Below are positions 26,903-39,144 of a stretch of 64,000 nt of DNA, piece after piece. Numbering within the stretch: the stretch's first letter is position 1; the number at the start of each line of letters is the position of its first letter. The stretch is from Carnobacterium maltaromaticum DSM 20342 (GTDB taxonomy: Bacteria > Bacillota > Bacilli > Lactobacillales > Carnobacteriaceae), in contig NZ_JQMX01000001.1 in NCBI RefSeq assembly GCF_000744945.1, positions 1,178,001 through 1,242,000 on the forward strand, read 5' to 3'. The translations under genes and the position numbers were made by a program. The notes beneath the pieces were generated by a model, which worked only from the letters and a program-made list of their open reading frames with translations, ran no database searches and was not told the origin of the DNA.

Positions 26903-29317
26903 TTAATTTGCAACAATATTAACTAATTTTCCAGGTACTACAATTACTTTGCGAACAGTTTTACCAACAAGCGCTTCTTTTATCGCTTCATTTTCTGTCG
27001 CTAATGTTTCCATATCGTCTTTTGCAATGTCTTTTGGAACCATTGCTTTGGCTTTTACTTTGCCGTTGACTTGGAAAATAACTTCAACTTCAGATTCAAC
27101 TAGGAAACTTTCATCATAAGTTGGCCAGCTAACATATGTTAAGCTACTTTCATTTCCTAATTTTTCCCATAGTTCTTCAGAAACATGTGGCGCAATTGGA
27201 GCTAATAATTGAACTAATCCAGCTACATACTCAATTGGCAAAGCATCTGTTTTATAGGCTTCATTGACAAATACCATCATTTGAGAGATAGCCGTATTAA
27301 AATGTAAGCTTTGATAATCTTCCGTCACTTTTTTCACAGTTTGGTGATACACTCGATCAAGTTTACCATTATTAATGGTTGTAATGCGATCACGTAGTTT
27401 GCCTTCTTCATCAACAACCAAGCGCCAAACACGGTCCAAGAATTTACGACTTCCTTCAAGCCCATTTTCGCTCCAAGCAATAGCTGAATCTAAAGGTCCC
27501 ATGAACATTTCGTACATACGTAATGTATCAGCACCAAATTTTTCAACAACATCATCAGGGTTCACAACATTGCCTTTTGATTTAGACATCTTCTCATTAT
27601 TTTCACCAAGAATCATTCCTTGATTGTATAATTTTTGGAATGGTTCTTTGGTTGGAACTACACCGATATCATACAAAAATTTATGCCAGAAACGTGCATA
27701 AAGTAAATGAAGAACCGCATGTTCTGCTCCACCAATATAAATATCAACAGGCAACCATTTTTCTAATTTTTCTTTACTGGCAATTTCATTCTTATTGTGA
27801 GGATCGATAAAGCGTAAGAAATACCATGAGCTACCCGCCCATTGTGGCATTGTATTCGTTTCACGACGCCCTTTCATTCCCGTTTCAGGATCTACTACAT
27901 TCACCCATTCTGAAATGTTCGCTAACGGAGACTCACCTGTACCACTAGGTTTAATTTCATCTGTTTTAGGCAATAACAATGGCAATTCTGATTCTGGAAG
28001 TGCCGTTGTTGTACCATCTTCCCAATGAATAACTGGAATTGGTTCACCCCAATAACGTTGACGAGAAAACAGCCAATCGCGTAGACGATACGTGATTTCT
28101 TTCTTGCCATGACCGTTTTCTTCTAACCATTTATTCATGACTTCAATCGCTGTTTCTTTATCTAACCCATCTAAAAATCCAGAATTAACATGGACTCCAT
28201 CACCAGTATAAGGTTCTTCAGCAACATTTCCACCTTCTAAAACAGGGATAATAGTTAAATTGAAGGTTTTTGCAAATTCATAATCGCGTTCATCATGAGC
28301 TGGAACGGCCATAATCGCACCAGTACCATAGGTCGCCAATACATAGTCTGCAATCCAAATTGGAATCTCTTGACCATTAACTGGATTTACAGCATAAGCA
28401 CCTGTAAAGACACCCGTTTTCGATTTTGCTAAATCAGTTCGATCCAAATCTGTTTTTAAACTAACTTCAGTAATATACGCTTCAACAGCTTCTTTTTGTT
28501 CAGGAGTTGTGATTTCTTTAACCAAATCTAACTCTGGAGCTAGCACAGCATAAGTCGCTCCGAACAAAGTATCTGGGCGTGTTGTAAAAACAGTAAAATC
28601 TTCAGATCTATCTTTAATTTTAAAGGTTACATTTGCACCAACTGACTTACCAATCCAATTTCGTTGCATATCTTTAATGCTTTCAGGCCAATCTACAGTC
28701 TCTAAATCGTCTAGTAAGCGTTCTGCGTATGCCGTAATTTTAAGCATCCATTGTTTCATTGGTTTACGGTAAACTGGGAATCCTCCACGTTCACTTTTGC
28801 CATCAATGACTTCTTCATTTGCTAAAACGGTTCCCAATGCTGGACACCAGTTAACGGCAACTTCAGCTTCATAAGCCAAACCTTTTTCATAAAGTTTAGT
28901 AAAAATCCATTGAGTCCATTTATAATAATGAGGATCTGTTGTATTGATTTCGCGATTCCAATCATAACTAAATCCTAGTGAATTAATTTGACGACGAAAC
29001 GTTCCAATATTGTGCTCTGTAAATTCAGCTGGATCATTACCTGTATCTAAAGCATATTGCTCAGCTGGCAAGCCAAAAGCATCCCATCCCATTGGATGTA
29101 AGACATTATAGCCTTGTGAACGTTTCATTCTTGCTAAAATATCCGTCGCTGTATAGCCTTCTGGATGTCCGACATGCAAGCCTTGGCCAGATGGGTAAGG
29201 GAACATATCTAGTGCATAAAAATTCTCTTTTTTTGGATCTTCAGTTGTATTGAAGCTATTATGGGCTGCCCAATATTTTTGCCATTTTTTTTCAATCGTT
29301 TTGTGATTATAACTCAT
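26903..29317 (-). CDS. leuS: Leucyl-tRNA synthetase
   Basis: About 804 residues from ATG 29317 ([16 protein letters not shown]), nine bases after GAGAGGAA; the longer reading from 29338 starts inside the ribosome binding site. Class I signature HVGH lies in [21 protein letters not shown], and the KMSKS loop is in [20 protein letters not shown]. Between them is the CP1 editing domain with the [12 protein letters not shown] motif. It charges tRNA-Leu (two are encoded at 56545 and 56871). Expression is controlled by the upstream Leu T-box. Confidence 0.97.
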   Translation of the reverse strand: MSYNHKTIEKKWQKYWAAHNSFNTTEDPKKENFYALDMFPYPSGQGLHVGHPEGYTATDILARMKRSQGYNVLHPMGWDAFGLPAEQYALDTGNDPAEFTEHNIGTFRRQINSLGFSYDWNREINTTDPHYYKWTQWIFTKLYEKGLAYEAEVAVNWCPALGTVLANEEVIDGKSERGGFPVYRKPMKQWMLKITAYAERLLDDLETVDWPESIKDMQRNWIGKSVGANVTFKIKDRSEDFTVFTTRPDTLFGATYAVLAPELDLVKEITTPEQKEAVEAYITEVSLKTDLDRTDLAKSKTGVFTGAYAVNPVNGQEIPIWIADYVLATYGTGAIMAVPAHDERDYEFAKTFNLTIIPVLEGGNVAEEPYTGDGVHVNSGFLDGLDKETAIEVMNKWLEENGHGKKEITYRLRDWLFSRQRYWGEPIPVIHWEDGTTTALPESELPLLLPKTDEIKPSGTGESPLANISEWVNVVDPETGMKGRRETNTMPQWAGSSWYFLRFIDPHNKNEIASKEKLEKWLPVDIYIGGAEHAVLHLLYARFWHKFLYDIGVVPTKEPFQKLYNQGMILGENNEKMSKSKGNVVNPDDVVEKFGADTLRMYEMFMGPLDSAIAWSENGLEGSRKFLDRVWRLVVDEEGKLRDRITTINNGKLDRVYHQTVKKVTEDYQSLHFNTAISQMMVFVNEAYKTDALPIEYVAGLVQLLAPIAPHVSEELWEKLGNESSLTYVSWPTYDESFLVESEVEVIFQVNGKVKAKAMVPKDIAKDDMETLATENEAIKEALVGKTVRKVIVVPGKLVNIVAN

Positions 29318-29399
29318 TGTCTTTGTTCCTCTCTCCATCGTTATTTAGTTTGATACATTACTACTCAGTCACGGTCGAATTTAATCTATTTAACAACAT

Positions 29400-29705
29400 A
29401 AAAAATTCGCCCTATGAACACCAAATAAAAATAACTCTTTTTTAGTGTTCATAGGACGAATTGACTGGACAATTTCGTGGTACCACCTATATTTTCTATA
29501 AGTAAATAAACTAGACTTATAGACTCCTCATACCTTTAACGCAGGCGCTACGACTTTTTCTATTTGCTAATCAACCAATGATTACGTTCAAAAAAGCGAC
29601 TCACAAGGCGAGTTCATAATTTATCTTTGTACATTTCCACCAACCATGTACTCTCTATCAAAGATGCCTTACTACTATTCCTTTTCACTGTCTTTTCATG
29701 ATATT
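29400..29705 (-). promoter_or_regulatory. T-box leader, leucine specifier
   Basis: The T-box GGTGGTACCACGAA lies at 29488-29475 and the specifier codon CTC at 29612-29610 in TATGAACTCGCC. The terminator pairs CGTCCTATGAACACT with GGTGTTCATAGGGCG and ends in TTTTT (29400-29458). Uncharged tRNA-Leu (GAG-pairing) would prevent termination and switch on leuS. Confidence 0.92.
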
Positions 29706-29711
29706 GTCTAT

Positions 29712-29740
29712 ATTCTAACAAATATCTGCATCAGTTGCAA
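29712..29740 (-). promoter_or_regulatory. leuS promoter
   Basis: -35 TTGCAA (29740-29735), 17-base spacer, -10 TAGAAT (29717-29712), starting the T-box leader near 29705. Confidence 0.75.
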
Positions 29741-29848
29741 GATAGCTGAATCATTTATCTAAGTATTTTAATTTTCTAACTCCCATCTAGGTCTCTATCA
29801 TGCTAAAATAGAGTGACATCCAAAATTAGAAATGGAGTGACAGATAAA

Positions 29849-31234
29849 ATGCCCGATACTCACCAACAATACCGCATTGAAAAAGATTCTTTAGGAGAAA
29901 TCAAAGTCGCAAATGATAAATTCTGGGGTGCTCAAACCGAACGCAGTCTGGCTAATTTTAAAATTGGAACTGAAAAGATACCAGCTTCCGTTATTTTAGC
30001 TTTTGCTCAATTAAAACGCGCTACTGCTATTGTCAACGAACAAAATAAGACTCTTGATCCACAGATTAAAGAGGCGATTGTTGCGGCAACAGACGCAATT
30101 TTGACTGGGGAATATATGGAGCATTTCCCACTTGTCACATGGCAAACTGGCAGTGGTACACAAAGTAATATGAATATGAATGAAGTCATTGCTCATTTAG
30201 CAAATCAACAATCTGAAGGCACAAAATTGACCATCCATCCTAATGACCATGTAAATATGTCGCAAAGTTCTAATGATACGTTTCCAACAGCAATGAATAT
30301 TGCGGCTTATGATGCGGTTATTTCTGAATTAATTCCAGAATGTAAAAAAATGATTGAGGTTTTAGAAGAAAAAATAGAAGCTTATCAGAACCTAGTTAAA
30401 ATTGGACGCACTCATCTGCAAGATGCAACACCTTTAACCTTTGGCCAAGAAATTAGTGGTTGGAAAACAATGATTGAACGTGGTCTGCATTTTATTGAAA
30501 CGAGTAGTCAAAGTATATTAGAGTTAGCGATAGGTGGAACTGCTGTTGGGACTGGGTTAAATGCTCCTGCTGGCTTCGGTGAAGCTGTTGCCAATGAACT
30601 CAGCTTAGCTATGGGACATCCCTTTAAAAGTGCTCCAAATAAATTTTACGCCTTAACAAGTCATTCTGATTTAAGCTATACTCATGGTGCCATTCGTAGT
30701 TTGGCTAGTGATTTAATGAAAATCGCTAATGATGTACGCTGGTTAGCCAGTGGCCCCCGTAGCGGTATTGGTGAAATCACTATTCCAGCAAACGAACCTG
30801 GCAGTTCGATTATGCCTGGTAAAATCAATCCAACTCAGTCTGAGGCTCTCACAATGGTAGTTGCTCAAGTTATGGGAAATGATGTGACCATTAATGTAGC
30901 TGCTAGCCAAGGGAATTTTGAATTAAATGTTTATAAACCGGTTATTATTCTTAATTTTTTACAGTCTGTGAACTTATTAAGTGATGCTATGCGCTCTTTT
31001 AGACTGAATTGTTTAGTTGGTTTAGAAGCAAACGAAGCGGCTATGGGAACATTAGTTGAACGTTCACTAATGTTAGTTACTGCCTTAAGCCCACATATTG
31101 GTTATGAAAAAAGTGCAACGATTGCGAAAAAAGCGTTAGCTGAAAATTTATCCTTACGAGAATCTGCTCTTGCTTTAAATTTTGTCACAGAAGCTGAATT
31201 TGATTTATGGGTAGATGCTACTAAAATGATTTAA
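29849..31234 (+). CDS. fumC: Fumarate hydratase class II
   Basis: About 461 residues from ATG 29849 ([20 protein letters not shown]), which has TGGAGTGA upstream; the frame extends to 29813 but without a better site. It carries [18 protein letters not shown]...[26 protein letters not shown] and the superfamily signature [17 protein letters not shown] with the catalytic Ser. It interconverts fumarate and malate. No other citrate-cycle gene is near. A dicarboxylate/amino-acid symporter is convergent next door, which may supply or remove its substrates, as inference only. Confidence 0.95.
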   Translation: MPDTHQQYRIEKDSLGEIKVANDKFWGAQTERSLANFKIGTEKIPASVILAFAQLKRATAIVNEQNKTLDPQIKEAIVAATDAILTGEYMEHFPLVTWQTGSGTQSNMNMNEVIAHLANQQSEGTKLTIHPNDHVNMSQSSNDTFPTAMNIAAYDAVISELIPECKKMIEVLEEKIEAYQNLVKIGRTHLQDATPLTFGQEISGWKTMIERGLHFIETSSQSILELAIGGTAVGTGLNAPAGFGEAVANELSLAMGHPFKSAPNKFYALTSHSDLSYTHGAIRSLASDLMKIANDVRWLASGPRSGIGEITIPANEPGSSIMPGKINPTQSEALTMVVAQVMGNDVTINVAASQGNFELNVYKPVIILNFLQSVNLLSDAMRSFRLNCLVGLEANEAAMGTLVERSLMLVTALSPHIGYEKSATIAKKALAENLSLRESALALNFVTEAEFDLWVDATKMI

Positions 31235-31239
31235 CCATT

Positions 31240-31294
31240 AAAAAACCGATTTCTTCCTATGCAATTAGCAGATAAGAAGAAGAAATCGGTTTTT
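31240..31294. terminator. Bidirectional terminator between fumC and the symporter
   Basis: AAAAACCGATTTCTTC pairs with GAAGAAATCGGTTTTT across a loop of about 20 bases. Confidence 0.85.
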
Positions 31295-31302
31295 AATTAT
31301 CT

Positions 31303-32565
31303 TCAAGCCGGTGTATCTGTTAAAAAATCTTTTAGCCAATTTTTGCCTTCAACAATCCGAGTAACCAACATTCCTGATGCCAAATTCCCGGAAGAATTTA
31401 TCAATGTTGCAGGCATATCAATAATCGTACTAATAATGACAATAACAGGAACTGCTTCTAACGGAAAACCAAAAATATTTACAATTAGCATTTCTGCAAT
31501 CATGCCGCCACCAGGTATTGCACCCATTACGGCTCCAACTAAAAAGGCCCCAAGAATAACTGTAACCATAGCTGAAGGTGTTGTCATTTCCTTACCAAAA
31601 ATACCAAATAAAAAGGCAATTTTTATGACACCGCCAATAACTGATCCATCTTTATGTGTATTCGCACCTAAAGGTATGACTGTTTCAGCAATATCAGGTG
31701 TAATTCCCATCTTCTTCGCATACTCCAGATTTACTGGGATAGAGGCTGCACTAGAACATGTAGCAATTGCAGTTATTGATGGCGGAGCGATATTGCGCCA
31801 ATAAATCTTTAAACCTGCCTTTCCACCTGCAATAAAGGCATACATAGAAAAGAATAGAAGATAGTAGATAACTGCAATGACTACATATAAAATCATACTC
31901 CGAGCATACCCACCTAAAATTTTTGATCCTAATGTCCCAATTACACTAGCAAAATAACAGCCTAATCCAATTGGTGCATAATACATAATCACTGAAACCA
32001 TCTTCATCATCACAGCATTTCCTGATGCTAATAATTTAGCAACTGGTTTTCCTGCTTCATCAGCCATTGATGTAGATACACCGACTAAAATTGAAAAAAC
32101 AATTAGTTGAAGCATATTTGATTTAGACAGTAACAAATGAAAATCTGGAACCGTTAACGTATTCACTATTCTCTCTAACAAACCCATGTCTGCTGTACTA
32201 CTCGCCTCTGGTGTCCCCATTAAAGCTTTGACACTATCTACATCAATCCCTTTAATTGGATTGTATAATACAACCCCGATATACCCTACAACTGCAGCTA
32301 CTAAAGCTGTCGCAAAAAAAATAAAAAAAGTACTTCCCATAATTTTTCCTAATCGTTTCATGCCATTCATATTCGCTATAGCCGATGAAATACTAAAGAA
32401 AACTAACGGCACTAACATAACAAACATTAAATTTAAAAATAAATCACCTAATGGTTGAACTACAGTCGCTTTCTCTCCAAACACAACTCCAGCAATTCCG
32501 CCAATAATCAATCCACCTAATAATAAAACTGACGCTTTATACTGTTGCCAAACTTTCCCCATCAT
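31303..32565 (-). CDS. Dicarboxylate/amino acid:cation symporter (DAACS/GltP family)
   Basis: 420 residues with about eight membrane segments and two re-entrant loops. Diagnostic blocks are MFVMLVPLVFFSISSAI near 50, the serine-rich hairpin AIATCSSAASIPVNLEYAKK near 270, and PLGANTHKDGSVIGGVIK near 300. Family members import glutamate, aspartate or C4-dicarboxylates with sodium or protons. Substrate not resolved. Monocistronic, convergent with fumC. Confidence 0.88.
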   Translation of the reverse strand: MMGKVWQQYKASVLLLGGLIIGGIAGVVFGEKATVVQPLGDLFLNLMFVMLVPLVFFSISSAIANMNGMKRLGKIMGSTFFIFFATALVAAVVGYIGVVLYNPIKGIDVDSVKALMGTPEASSTADMGLLERIVNTLTVPDFHLLLSKSNMLQLIVFSILVGVSTSMADEAGKPVAKLLASGNAVMMKMVSVIMYYAPIGLGCYFASVIGTLGSKILGGYARSMILYVVIAVIYYLLFFSMYAFIAGGKAGLKIYWRNIAPPSITAIATCSSAASIPVNLEYAKKMGITPDIAETVIPLGANTHKDGSVIGGVIKIAFLFGIFGKEMTTPSAMVTVILGAFLVGAVMGAIPGGGMIAEMLIVNIFGFPLEAVPVIVIISTIIDMPATLINSSGNLASGMLVTRIVEGKNWLKDFLTDTPA

Positions 32566-32695
32566 ATCGCTCCTAATTTTTATTCAATCTCATTTAATAG
32601 TTATAAAACAGTCTTATTTTAATAAAATACACCCATTCTATTTTATGGTATTTTCAAATAATTACAATACTTTTTAGCAAATTCAGAGAAAATAA

Positions 32696-32723
32696 TTGTT
32701 AAATTTGAAAAAAAGCGTATAAT
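32696..32723 (+). promoter_or_regulatory. Promoter of the gtrA-like gene
   Basis: -35 TTGTTA (32696-32701), 16-base spacer, -10 TATAAT (32718-32723), about 45 bases ahead of the start codon. Confidence 0.65.
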
Positions 32724-32769
32724 AAAGGATATTGCATATCTACAATGAGACGAAAGGAGCTGAATTTAC

Positions 32770-33261
32770 GTGAAACTAAAAGGAAAAAAATTAATTAGCA
32801 CGTATCAAGAGTTTCTTCGTTATTTTTTTTGGGGTCTGATTGCAACAGGAATAAATTTAGGCCTCTATGAATTACTCATCCTAACAGTGCCTATTCATTA
32901 TTTGGTTATAAATGGAATCGTCTGGGTCGTAACCGTATTATTTGGTTACTATACAAATCGGCGTTTTGTTTTTAAAACTCCCCCGAAGCAATTAAAAGAA
33001 ACAATTTATGAAGCTAGCCATTTTGTTGGATTTCGTCTTGTTTCAGGTTTTTTTGACACTTTTACAATGTGGCTTCTTTTAACTATTTTTGGCATAAATG
33101 CTCTATGGGCTAAATTAGCTGCTAATCTAGTTGCTTCATTAATCAATTATGTAACAAGTAAGCAAATTGTCTTTAAACGTGGCAAACGCACGACTGAAGA
33201 AATTCAGCGTGATTTGGAACAGGAGAACAATCTCCCCACCCCTGACTTAACGAATCAATAA
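32770..33261 (+). CDS. GtrA family membrane protein
   Basis: 163 residues with four membrane segments. The segment RYFFWGLIATGINLGLYELL and later YYTNRRFVF and the final LVASLINYVTSKQIVFK are typical of GtrA proteins, which move lipid-linked sugars (undecaprenyl-phosphate glycans) across the membrane for envelope glycosylation. Start is GTG at 32770 after AAAGGAG. No glycosyltransferase gene adjoins it, so its partner must be elsewhere. Confidence 0.85.
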   Translation: MKLKGKKLISTYQEFLRYFFWGLIATGINLGLYELLILTVPIHYLVINGIVWVVTVLFGYYTNRRFVFKTPPKQLKETIYEASHFVGFRLVSGFFDTFTMWLLLTIFGINALWAKLAANLVASLINYVTSKQIVFKRGKRTTEEIQRDLEQENNLPTPDLTNQ

Positions 33262-33299
33262 AAACAAGCTGAGATAGTTAAATCTCAGCTTGTTTTTTT
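33260..33299. terminator. Bidirectional terminator between gtrA and dNTPase genes
   Basis: AAAACAAGCTGAGAT pairs with ATCTCAGCTTGTTTT around six bases, flanked by A- and T-runs. Confidence 0.9.
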
Positions 33300-34701
33300 A
33301 AATTAAACCATGTAATTTTTGATATAAATCTTTTGCATAACTATCGGTCATGCCACAAATAAAATCGGTAATTAACAATAAGCGTAAATACAGCTTCATT
33401 TCATCTGTTTGACCTTCTGCATTTTTATGGTAGCAACCAATATAGTTATCTGATATTAAAGACATAAGCCGTTTACTCTTCTGTGTCGCTCGATCCGATA
33501 ATTCACTATCATAATAAATTGCTGCAGGAATAAACATATCTAATAAAGAGCCAATAATTTCACTTCCAGCCAATTCGGTTTCTACAACGCCTTTATCGAC
33601 ATAAAGATACTTTCTTGAAAGTCCTTGTAAAGTCGTTACCAATTGATCTGCTTCAGAAGCATCTAGTAACGATTCATTAAACGTGCCAGCCATAATCGCT
33701 TCATAATTTTCATAAAAAACTTCCAGCGAACGATTAATTAACTGCCCTCTTAAACTTGAAGCAATCCATTGTTGACCAGTAAAGCTATCATCGTGATTCT
33801 TATAACGCTCACTGCGCTTAATCAACTCTTGATGAACAGTTGCAGTCACGCGATTTGGATTTTCAACAGCTTCAAACTCATTTAAAATTTGGGCAATTGA
33901 AACAATATCCTTTTTGATTCCATCTTCTAAATCAGCATTCAAATAGGCAATGTCATCGGCAACTTCTAGTAAATAAGTTAACGGATGGCGACGATTCAGC
34001 GCCCCAGTTGATTCTGTTATCTCATCAAATAATTGCTGGTCTGCGTGGAAATAGCCCATTTTCTTACTGCGAATTTGTTTTTTATTAATTTCGGTTGAAG
34101 AAACAGGATACTTCATAATACTATTTAGTGTTGCATAGGTTAAATTCATCCCATACTCATCGAATTGATAATGTAATTTTGAAATCACTCTCAAGACTTG
34201 AGCATTCCCTTCAAAATTGAAAAAGTCTTGTAGCATACTTTTATCTAAGACCTCAGCAAGTGTTCTATCTCCATAAACAAGTACATGACTATTCTCTTGA
34301 AACCACTCACGAATTGATTCTTCACCAAAATGCCCAAAAGGTGGATTTCCCATATCATGTAATAAGCCGGCACAAGCTAAAACTTCTGGGATTTTTTCTG
34401 CGTGCTCTTTTGTAAAGGCATCATCTAATTGATTCTCTAGTAAATGATAGGCAACCATTCCACCCATTGATTTTGCAATTGTTGATACTTCTAAAGAATG
34501 TGTTAAACGCGTGCGAATAAAATCACTTTTTTCCAATGGAAAGACTTGAGCTTTATCTTGTAAACGACGAAAAGAAGCGCTCATTACAATTCGTTGATAA
34601 TCATTTTCAAAAGCACTTCGAACATCTCTTGATTTCGCATAGTTCACTGTCGTTTTACGACGACGTTCATCATTTAATAATTGGTCCCAATTCATTCTCA
34701 C
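33298..34701 (-). CDS. dgt: Deoxynucleoside triphosphate triphosphohydrolase (HD family)
   Basis: 467 residues. The HD-superfamily metal residues are in LTHSLEVSTIAKSMGG (His near 70) and AGLLHDMGNPPFGHFGE (His-Asp near 113), and a third motif LEVADDIAYLNADLEDG is near 250. These enzymes cut dNTPs to deoxynucleoside and triphosphate to control the nucleotide pool. Start is GTG at 34701 or ATG two codons later, after GAGGGA. The symbol dgt is used at family level; dGTP specificity is not shown. Confidence 0.85.
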   Translation of the reverse strand: MRMNWDQLLNDERRRKTTVNYAKSRDVRSAFENDYQRIVMSASFRRLQDKAQVFPLEKSDFIRTRLTHSLEVSTIAKSMGGMVAYHLLENQLDDAFTKEHAEKIPEVLACAGLLHDMGNPPFGHFGEESIREWFQENSHVLVYGDRTLAEVLDKSMLQDFFNFEGNAQVLRVISKLHYQFDEYGMNLTYATLNSIMKYPVSSTEINKKQIRSKKMGYFHADQQLFDEITESTGALNRRHPLTYLLEVADDIAYLNADLEDGIKKDIVSIAQILNEFEAVENPNRVTATVHQELIKRSERYKNHDDSFTGQQWIASSLRGQLINRSLEVFYENYEAIMAGTFNESLLDASEADQLVTTLQGLSRKYLYVDKGVVETELAGSEIIGSLLDMFIPAAIYYDSELSDRATQKSKRLMSLISDNYIGCYHKNAEGQTDEMKLYLRLLLITDFICGMTDSYAKDLYQKLHGLI

Positions 34702-34849
34702 TAGCTATCCCTCATTTCAATTTACTCACTAAAAGTATACCACAGTTCCAATCATTTTTAATCCGAACACACGCTTTTTTTATTGCAAAAACCGGAGATA
34801 AAAAATAGACACTAGGTGACTAGCTAACGCCAAGTTATACATATATATA

Positions 34850-34888
34850 GCAAAAACCCCCATATCAAGCCGGATATGGGGGTTTGGT
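34850..34888 (-). terminator. Terminator of the glycerol operon
   Basis: AAACCCCCATATCC pairs with GATATGGGGGTTT (small loop CGGCTT), followed by T-run on the minus strand. Confidence 0.9.
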
Positions 34889-34976
34889 GAGTCTCTTGAA
34901 TTTTGTCTAGCATCTATTTTTAATTTTTTCAAGTCCCACAATTATTTTTAATCAAAAACAATGCATCTAAAGTACT

Positions 34977-36632
34977 TTAATTAAAAGTTGTACTAGCTGT
35001 AAGTTGTTGCTCAACTTCATCTAAATACTCTGCTCTCACTGCCTCATCCCAGTCATAATATTCAGCCATCTCGTCTACAATTAACTCTTTCACAGCTTTT
35101 GCATGTTCACTATCAAACAGTAATTGGCTGCTACGGCGCAATAAGTAGTCAATTGGTTTAATCACCATCTCATGTTCCAGCCCGTAATGTAGCATTAAAT
35201 AGTCAACTGGTTCTAACGCACTCCCTTGACTAGCTTTTAGATAACTATATACCTCATCAACATTAGAGCCATAACGATGAACAAGTGCTTCTGCTGTTAA
35301 TGAATCTAGCCCTAAATGAGTACCTACTTCAACTTTTTCAGCAACAAATTGATCAAAAAGATCTCCACCGCCAACATCGCCACCTGATAAAATTAAATTT
35401 TTAGTCGCTGATTTTCGATAAGCCCGTCCCTCTTCAATCGATAATTCAAGCATTACTTGATCGACCACTTTTTCAGACATCTTACGATAACCAGTTAATT
35501 TTCCACCTGCAATAGTAAACAGTCCACTTTCCGAATGAAAAATCTCATCTTTTCGAGAAATTTCGGAAGGATCCTTGCCTTCCTCATGAATCAATGGTCT
35601 AACTCCTGACCAACTAGATTCCACATCTGCAACTTGAATTGGCGTAATATCGAACATTTGATTTGCCGCAGCAAGAATATACTCAACATCTGCTAAAGTT
35701 ACCCCAGGTTCTTTGGGATCCCCTTTGTAATTCGTATCCGTTGTCCCAATATATATTTTTCCTTCTCTAGGAATGGCAAACATCATGCGTTTATCATCAA
35801 AAGGTGTATCAAAATAAATCGCATTACTAATCGGGAACTTGCTTTCATCAATAACTAAATGAACTCCCTTTGTTAAATGCATCGTCTTTCCTTTTTTAGA
35901 ATCGTCTAACTCGCGTAAATCATCCACCCACGGACCTGAGGCATTAATAATTTTTTTCGCATAAATCTGACCCGTCTCCCCAGTCAATTCATCATGAAAA
36001 TAAACGCCTTTAACTCTACCATCTACATCATAAATAAAACGTTCGACTTTAACATAATTGGCAATATATGCCCCTTTCTCAGCAGCTTTTTTTAGAACTT
36101 CGATTGTTAAACGTGCATCATCTGTTCGATATTCAACATATACGCCGGCACCCTTTAAACCATTTTTCTTTAGATAAGGTTCTTTTTCAACAGCTCGTTC
36201 TGGTTTCAACATATAACGACGTTCATTCTTTTTAACCTTTGCTAAATGATCGTACATTTCTAACCCAATAGCGGTCGTAAAGGATCCAAAAGTCCCCCCT
36301 TTATAAAATGGGAGTACCATCCATAAAGGTGTAGTAACATGCGGGGCATTTTCATAAACAATAGCACGTTCTTGCCCAACTTCTTGCACAACTTTAATTT
36401 CAAATTGTTTTAGATATCGCAAACCTCCATGGACTAATTTTGTTGAACGACTAGACGTTCCAGAAGCAAAATCTCGCATCTCTAAAACACCTACTTGCAA
36501 GCCTCTATCTTGCGCATCTAACGTAATTCCTGCTCCCGTAATCCCACCGCCAATAACCAAAAGATCAAGCGGTGCTTTTTGCATTTTTTCAATATTATCC
36601 TGCCTAGTTTGTTTAGAAAATTTCATCATCAC
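34977..36632 (-). CDS. glpD: Glycerol-3-phosphate dehydrogenase/oxidase (FAD)
   Basis: 551 residues. The FAD dinucleotide loop LLVIGGGITGAGITLDAQDRG is near residue 25, with GTSSRSTKLVHGGLRYL after it, and the family block TTDTNYKGDPKEPGVT near 295. It oxidises glycerol-3-phosphate to dihydroxyacetone phosphate at the membrane. At 551 residues it matches the B. subtilis GlpD size rather than the roughly 610-residue GlpO oxidases of enterococci and streptococci, so whether oxygen (giving peroxide) or quinone is the acceptor is open. Last gene of the glpF-glpK-glpD operon, 39 bases after glpK. Confidence 0.88.
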   Translation of the reverse strand: MMMKFSKQTRQDNIEKMQKAPLDLLVIGGGITGAGITLDAQDRGLQVGVLEMRDFASGTSSRSTKLVHGGLRYLKQFEIKVVQEVGQERAIVYENAPHVTTPLWMVLPFYKGGTFGSFTTAIGLEMYDHLAKVKKNERRYMLKPERAVEKEPYLKKNGLKGAGVYVEYRTDDARLTIEVLKKAAEKGAYIANYVKVERFIYDVDGRVKGVYFHDELTGETGQIYAKKIINASGPWVDDLRELDDSKKGKTMHLTKGVHLVIDESKFPISNAIYFDTPFDDKRMMFAIPREGKIYIGTTDTNYKGDPKEPGVTLADVEYILAAANQMFDITPIQVADVESSWSGVRPLIHEEGKDPSEISRKDEIFHSESGLFTIAGGKLTGYRKMSEKVVDQVMLELSIEEGRAYRKSATKNLILSGGDVGGGDLFDQFVAEKVEVGTHLGLDSLTAEALVHRYGSNVDEVYSYLKASQGSALEPVDYLMLHYGLEHEMVIKPIDYLLRRSSQLLFDSEHAKAVKELIVDEMAEYYDWDEAVRAEYLDEVEQQLTASTTFN

Positions 36633-36671
36633 ACACTTCCTTTTTCTACTATTTGACTCGCAACTTATTCC

Positions 36672-38183
<1,512 letters not shown>

Positions 38184-38966
38184 TTAATTCTTTTCTTTTG
38201 TTCCAATTACTAAACTAGCTAATACAATTATAAAAATAATTAAACCAATAATAGAAGACTCAAAATAAACCACCTTATAGAAAAATCCTCCTGCCAAGGC
38301 ACCAATAATCGGTCCGACAACTGGGATCCAAGCATAACTCCAATCTGAATCGCCTTTACCGGCAATTGGTAAAATAGCATGAGCAATACGTGGCATTAGA
38401 TCGCGAGCTGGATTTATTGCATAACCTGTTGGTCCACCTAAAGCTAAACCAATCCCTAAGATCAGTAATCCAACAATAATCGGATTTAAGCCCACTGAAA
38501 ATTCATTTGCTCCGATTGATAATAGACCGAAAACTAAAATAAATGTACCAATAGCTTCTGTCATCAAATTTGCAAATGGACTTCTAATTGCTGGACCAGT
38601 TGCGAAAACACCTAATTTAGCGCCTTTATCTTCAGTTACTTTCCAATGTTTCACATAAACTAAATAAACAATTATAGCTCCTAAAAAAGCACCAATTAAC
38701 TGCCCTGCAATGTATTGAGGAACCTCCGACCAAGGAAATGCCCCGATTGCCGCAAATGCTAGTGTGACAGCTGGATTTAAATGCGCAGCACTACCTCCTG
38801 CTACAACATAAACACCTAGTGTCACACCTAAAGCCCAGGCAATCGTAATTCCCACCCAGCCCATATTATAGGCTTTTGACTTAATTAATAAATTTCCTGC
38901 AACAACACCACTTCCAAAAACAATCAAGACCATTGTTCCAATTAACTCAGCATAAAAACTTTCCAT
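38184..38966 (-). CDS. glpF: Glycerol uptake facilitator (aquaglyceroporin)
   Basis: 260 residues, six membrane segments and two NPA half-helices: HLNPAVTLAFA near 63 and INPARDLMPRIAH near 190. The Asp after the second NPA (NPARD) is the glycerol-channel marker. Start ATG after AAGGAGATG. First gene of the glp operon, preceded by cre sites for CcpA and a long leader. Confidence 0.92.
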   Translation of the reverse strand: MESFYAELIGTMVLIVFGSGVVAGNLLIKSKAYNMGWVGITIAWALGVTLGVYVVAGGSAAHLNPAVTLAFAAIGAFPWSEVPQYIAGQLIGAFLGAIIVYLVYVKHWKVTEDKGAKLGVFATGPAIRSPFANLMTEAIGTFILVFGLLSIGANEFSVGLNPIIVGLLILGIGLALGGPTGYAINPARDLMPRIAHAILPIAGKGDSDWSYAWIPVVGPIIGALAGGFFYKVVYFESSIIGLIIFIIVLASLVIGTKEKN

Positions 38967-38993
38967 TTAAAACATCTCCTTAAGTTTGTTTTA

Positions 38994-39012
38994 TTTATAG
39001 AAAACGATTTCA
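38994..39012 (-). promoter_or_regulatory. cre site and -10 near glpF
   Basis: On the minus strand TGAAATCGTTTTCT (39012-38999) matches the cre consensus except the last base and overlaps a TATAAA box (38999-38994). No good -35 is seen, so it may be a roadblock site within a longer leader rather than a promoter. Confidence 0.5.
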
Positions 39013-39144
39013 ATTACTGATACTGTTATCGTACCATTAATTATTGAAAAGATAAAATAATAGTGAAAAATAAGAGCCGATTAAAAACTTTCTTAAAAAA
39101 AGATTGTGAAAAATACATAGAGTTATAAAAAGTCGATTAAAAAT

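Noticed and set aside
31259..31804. 181-codon plus-strand frame
   Set aside because: Antisense shadow of the symporter gene, which has clear family motifs on the other strand.
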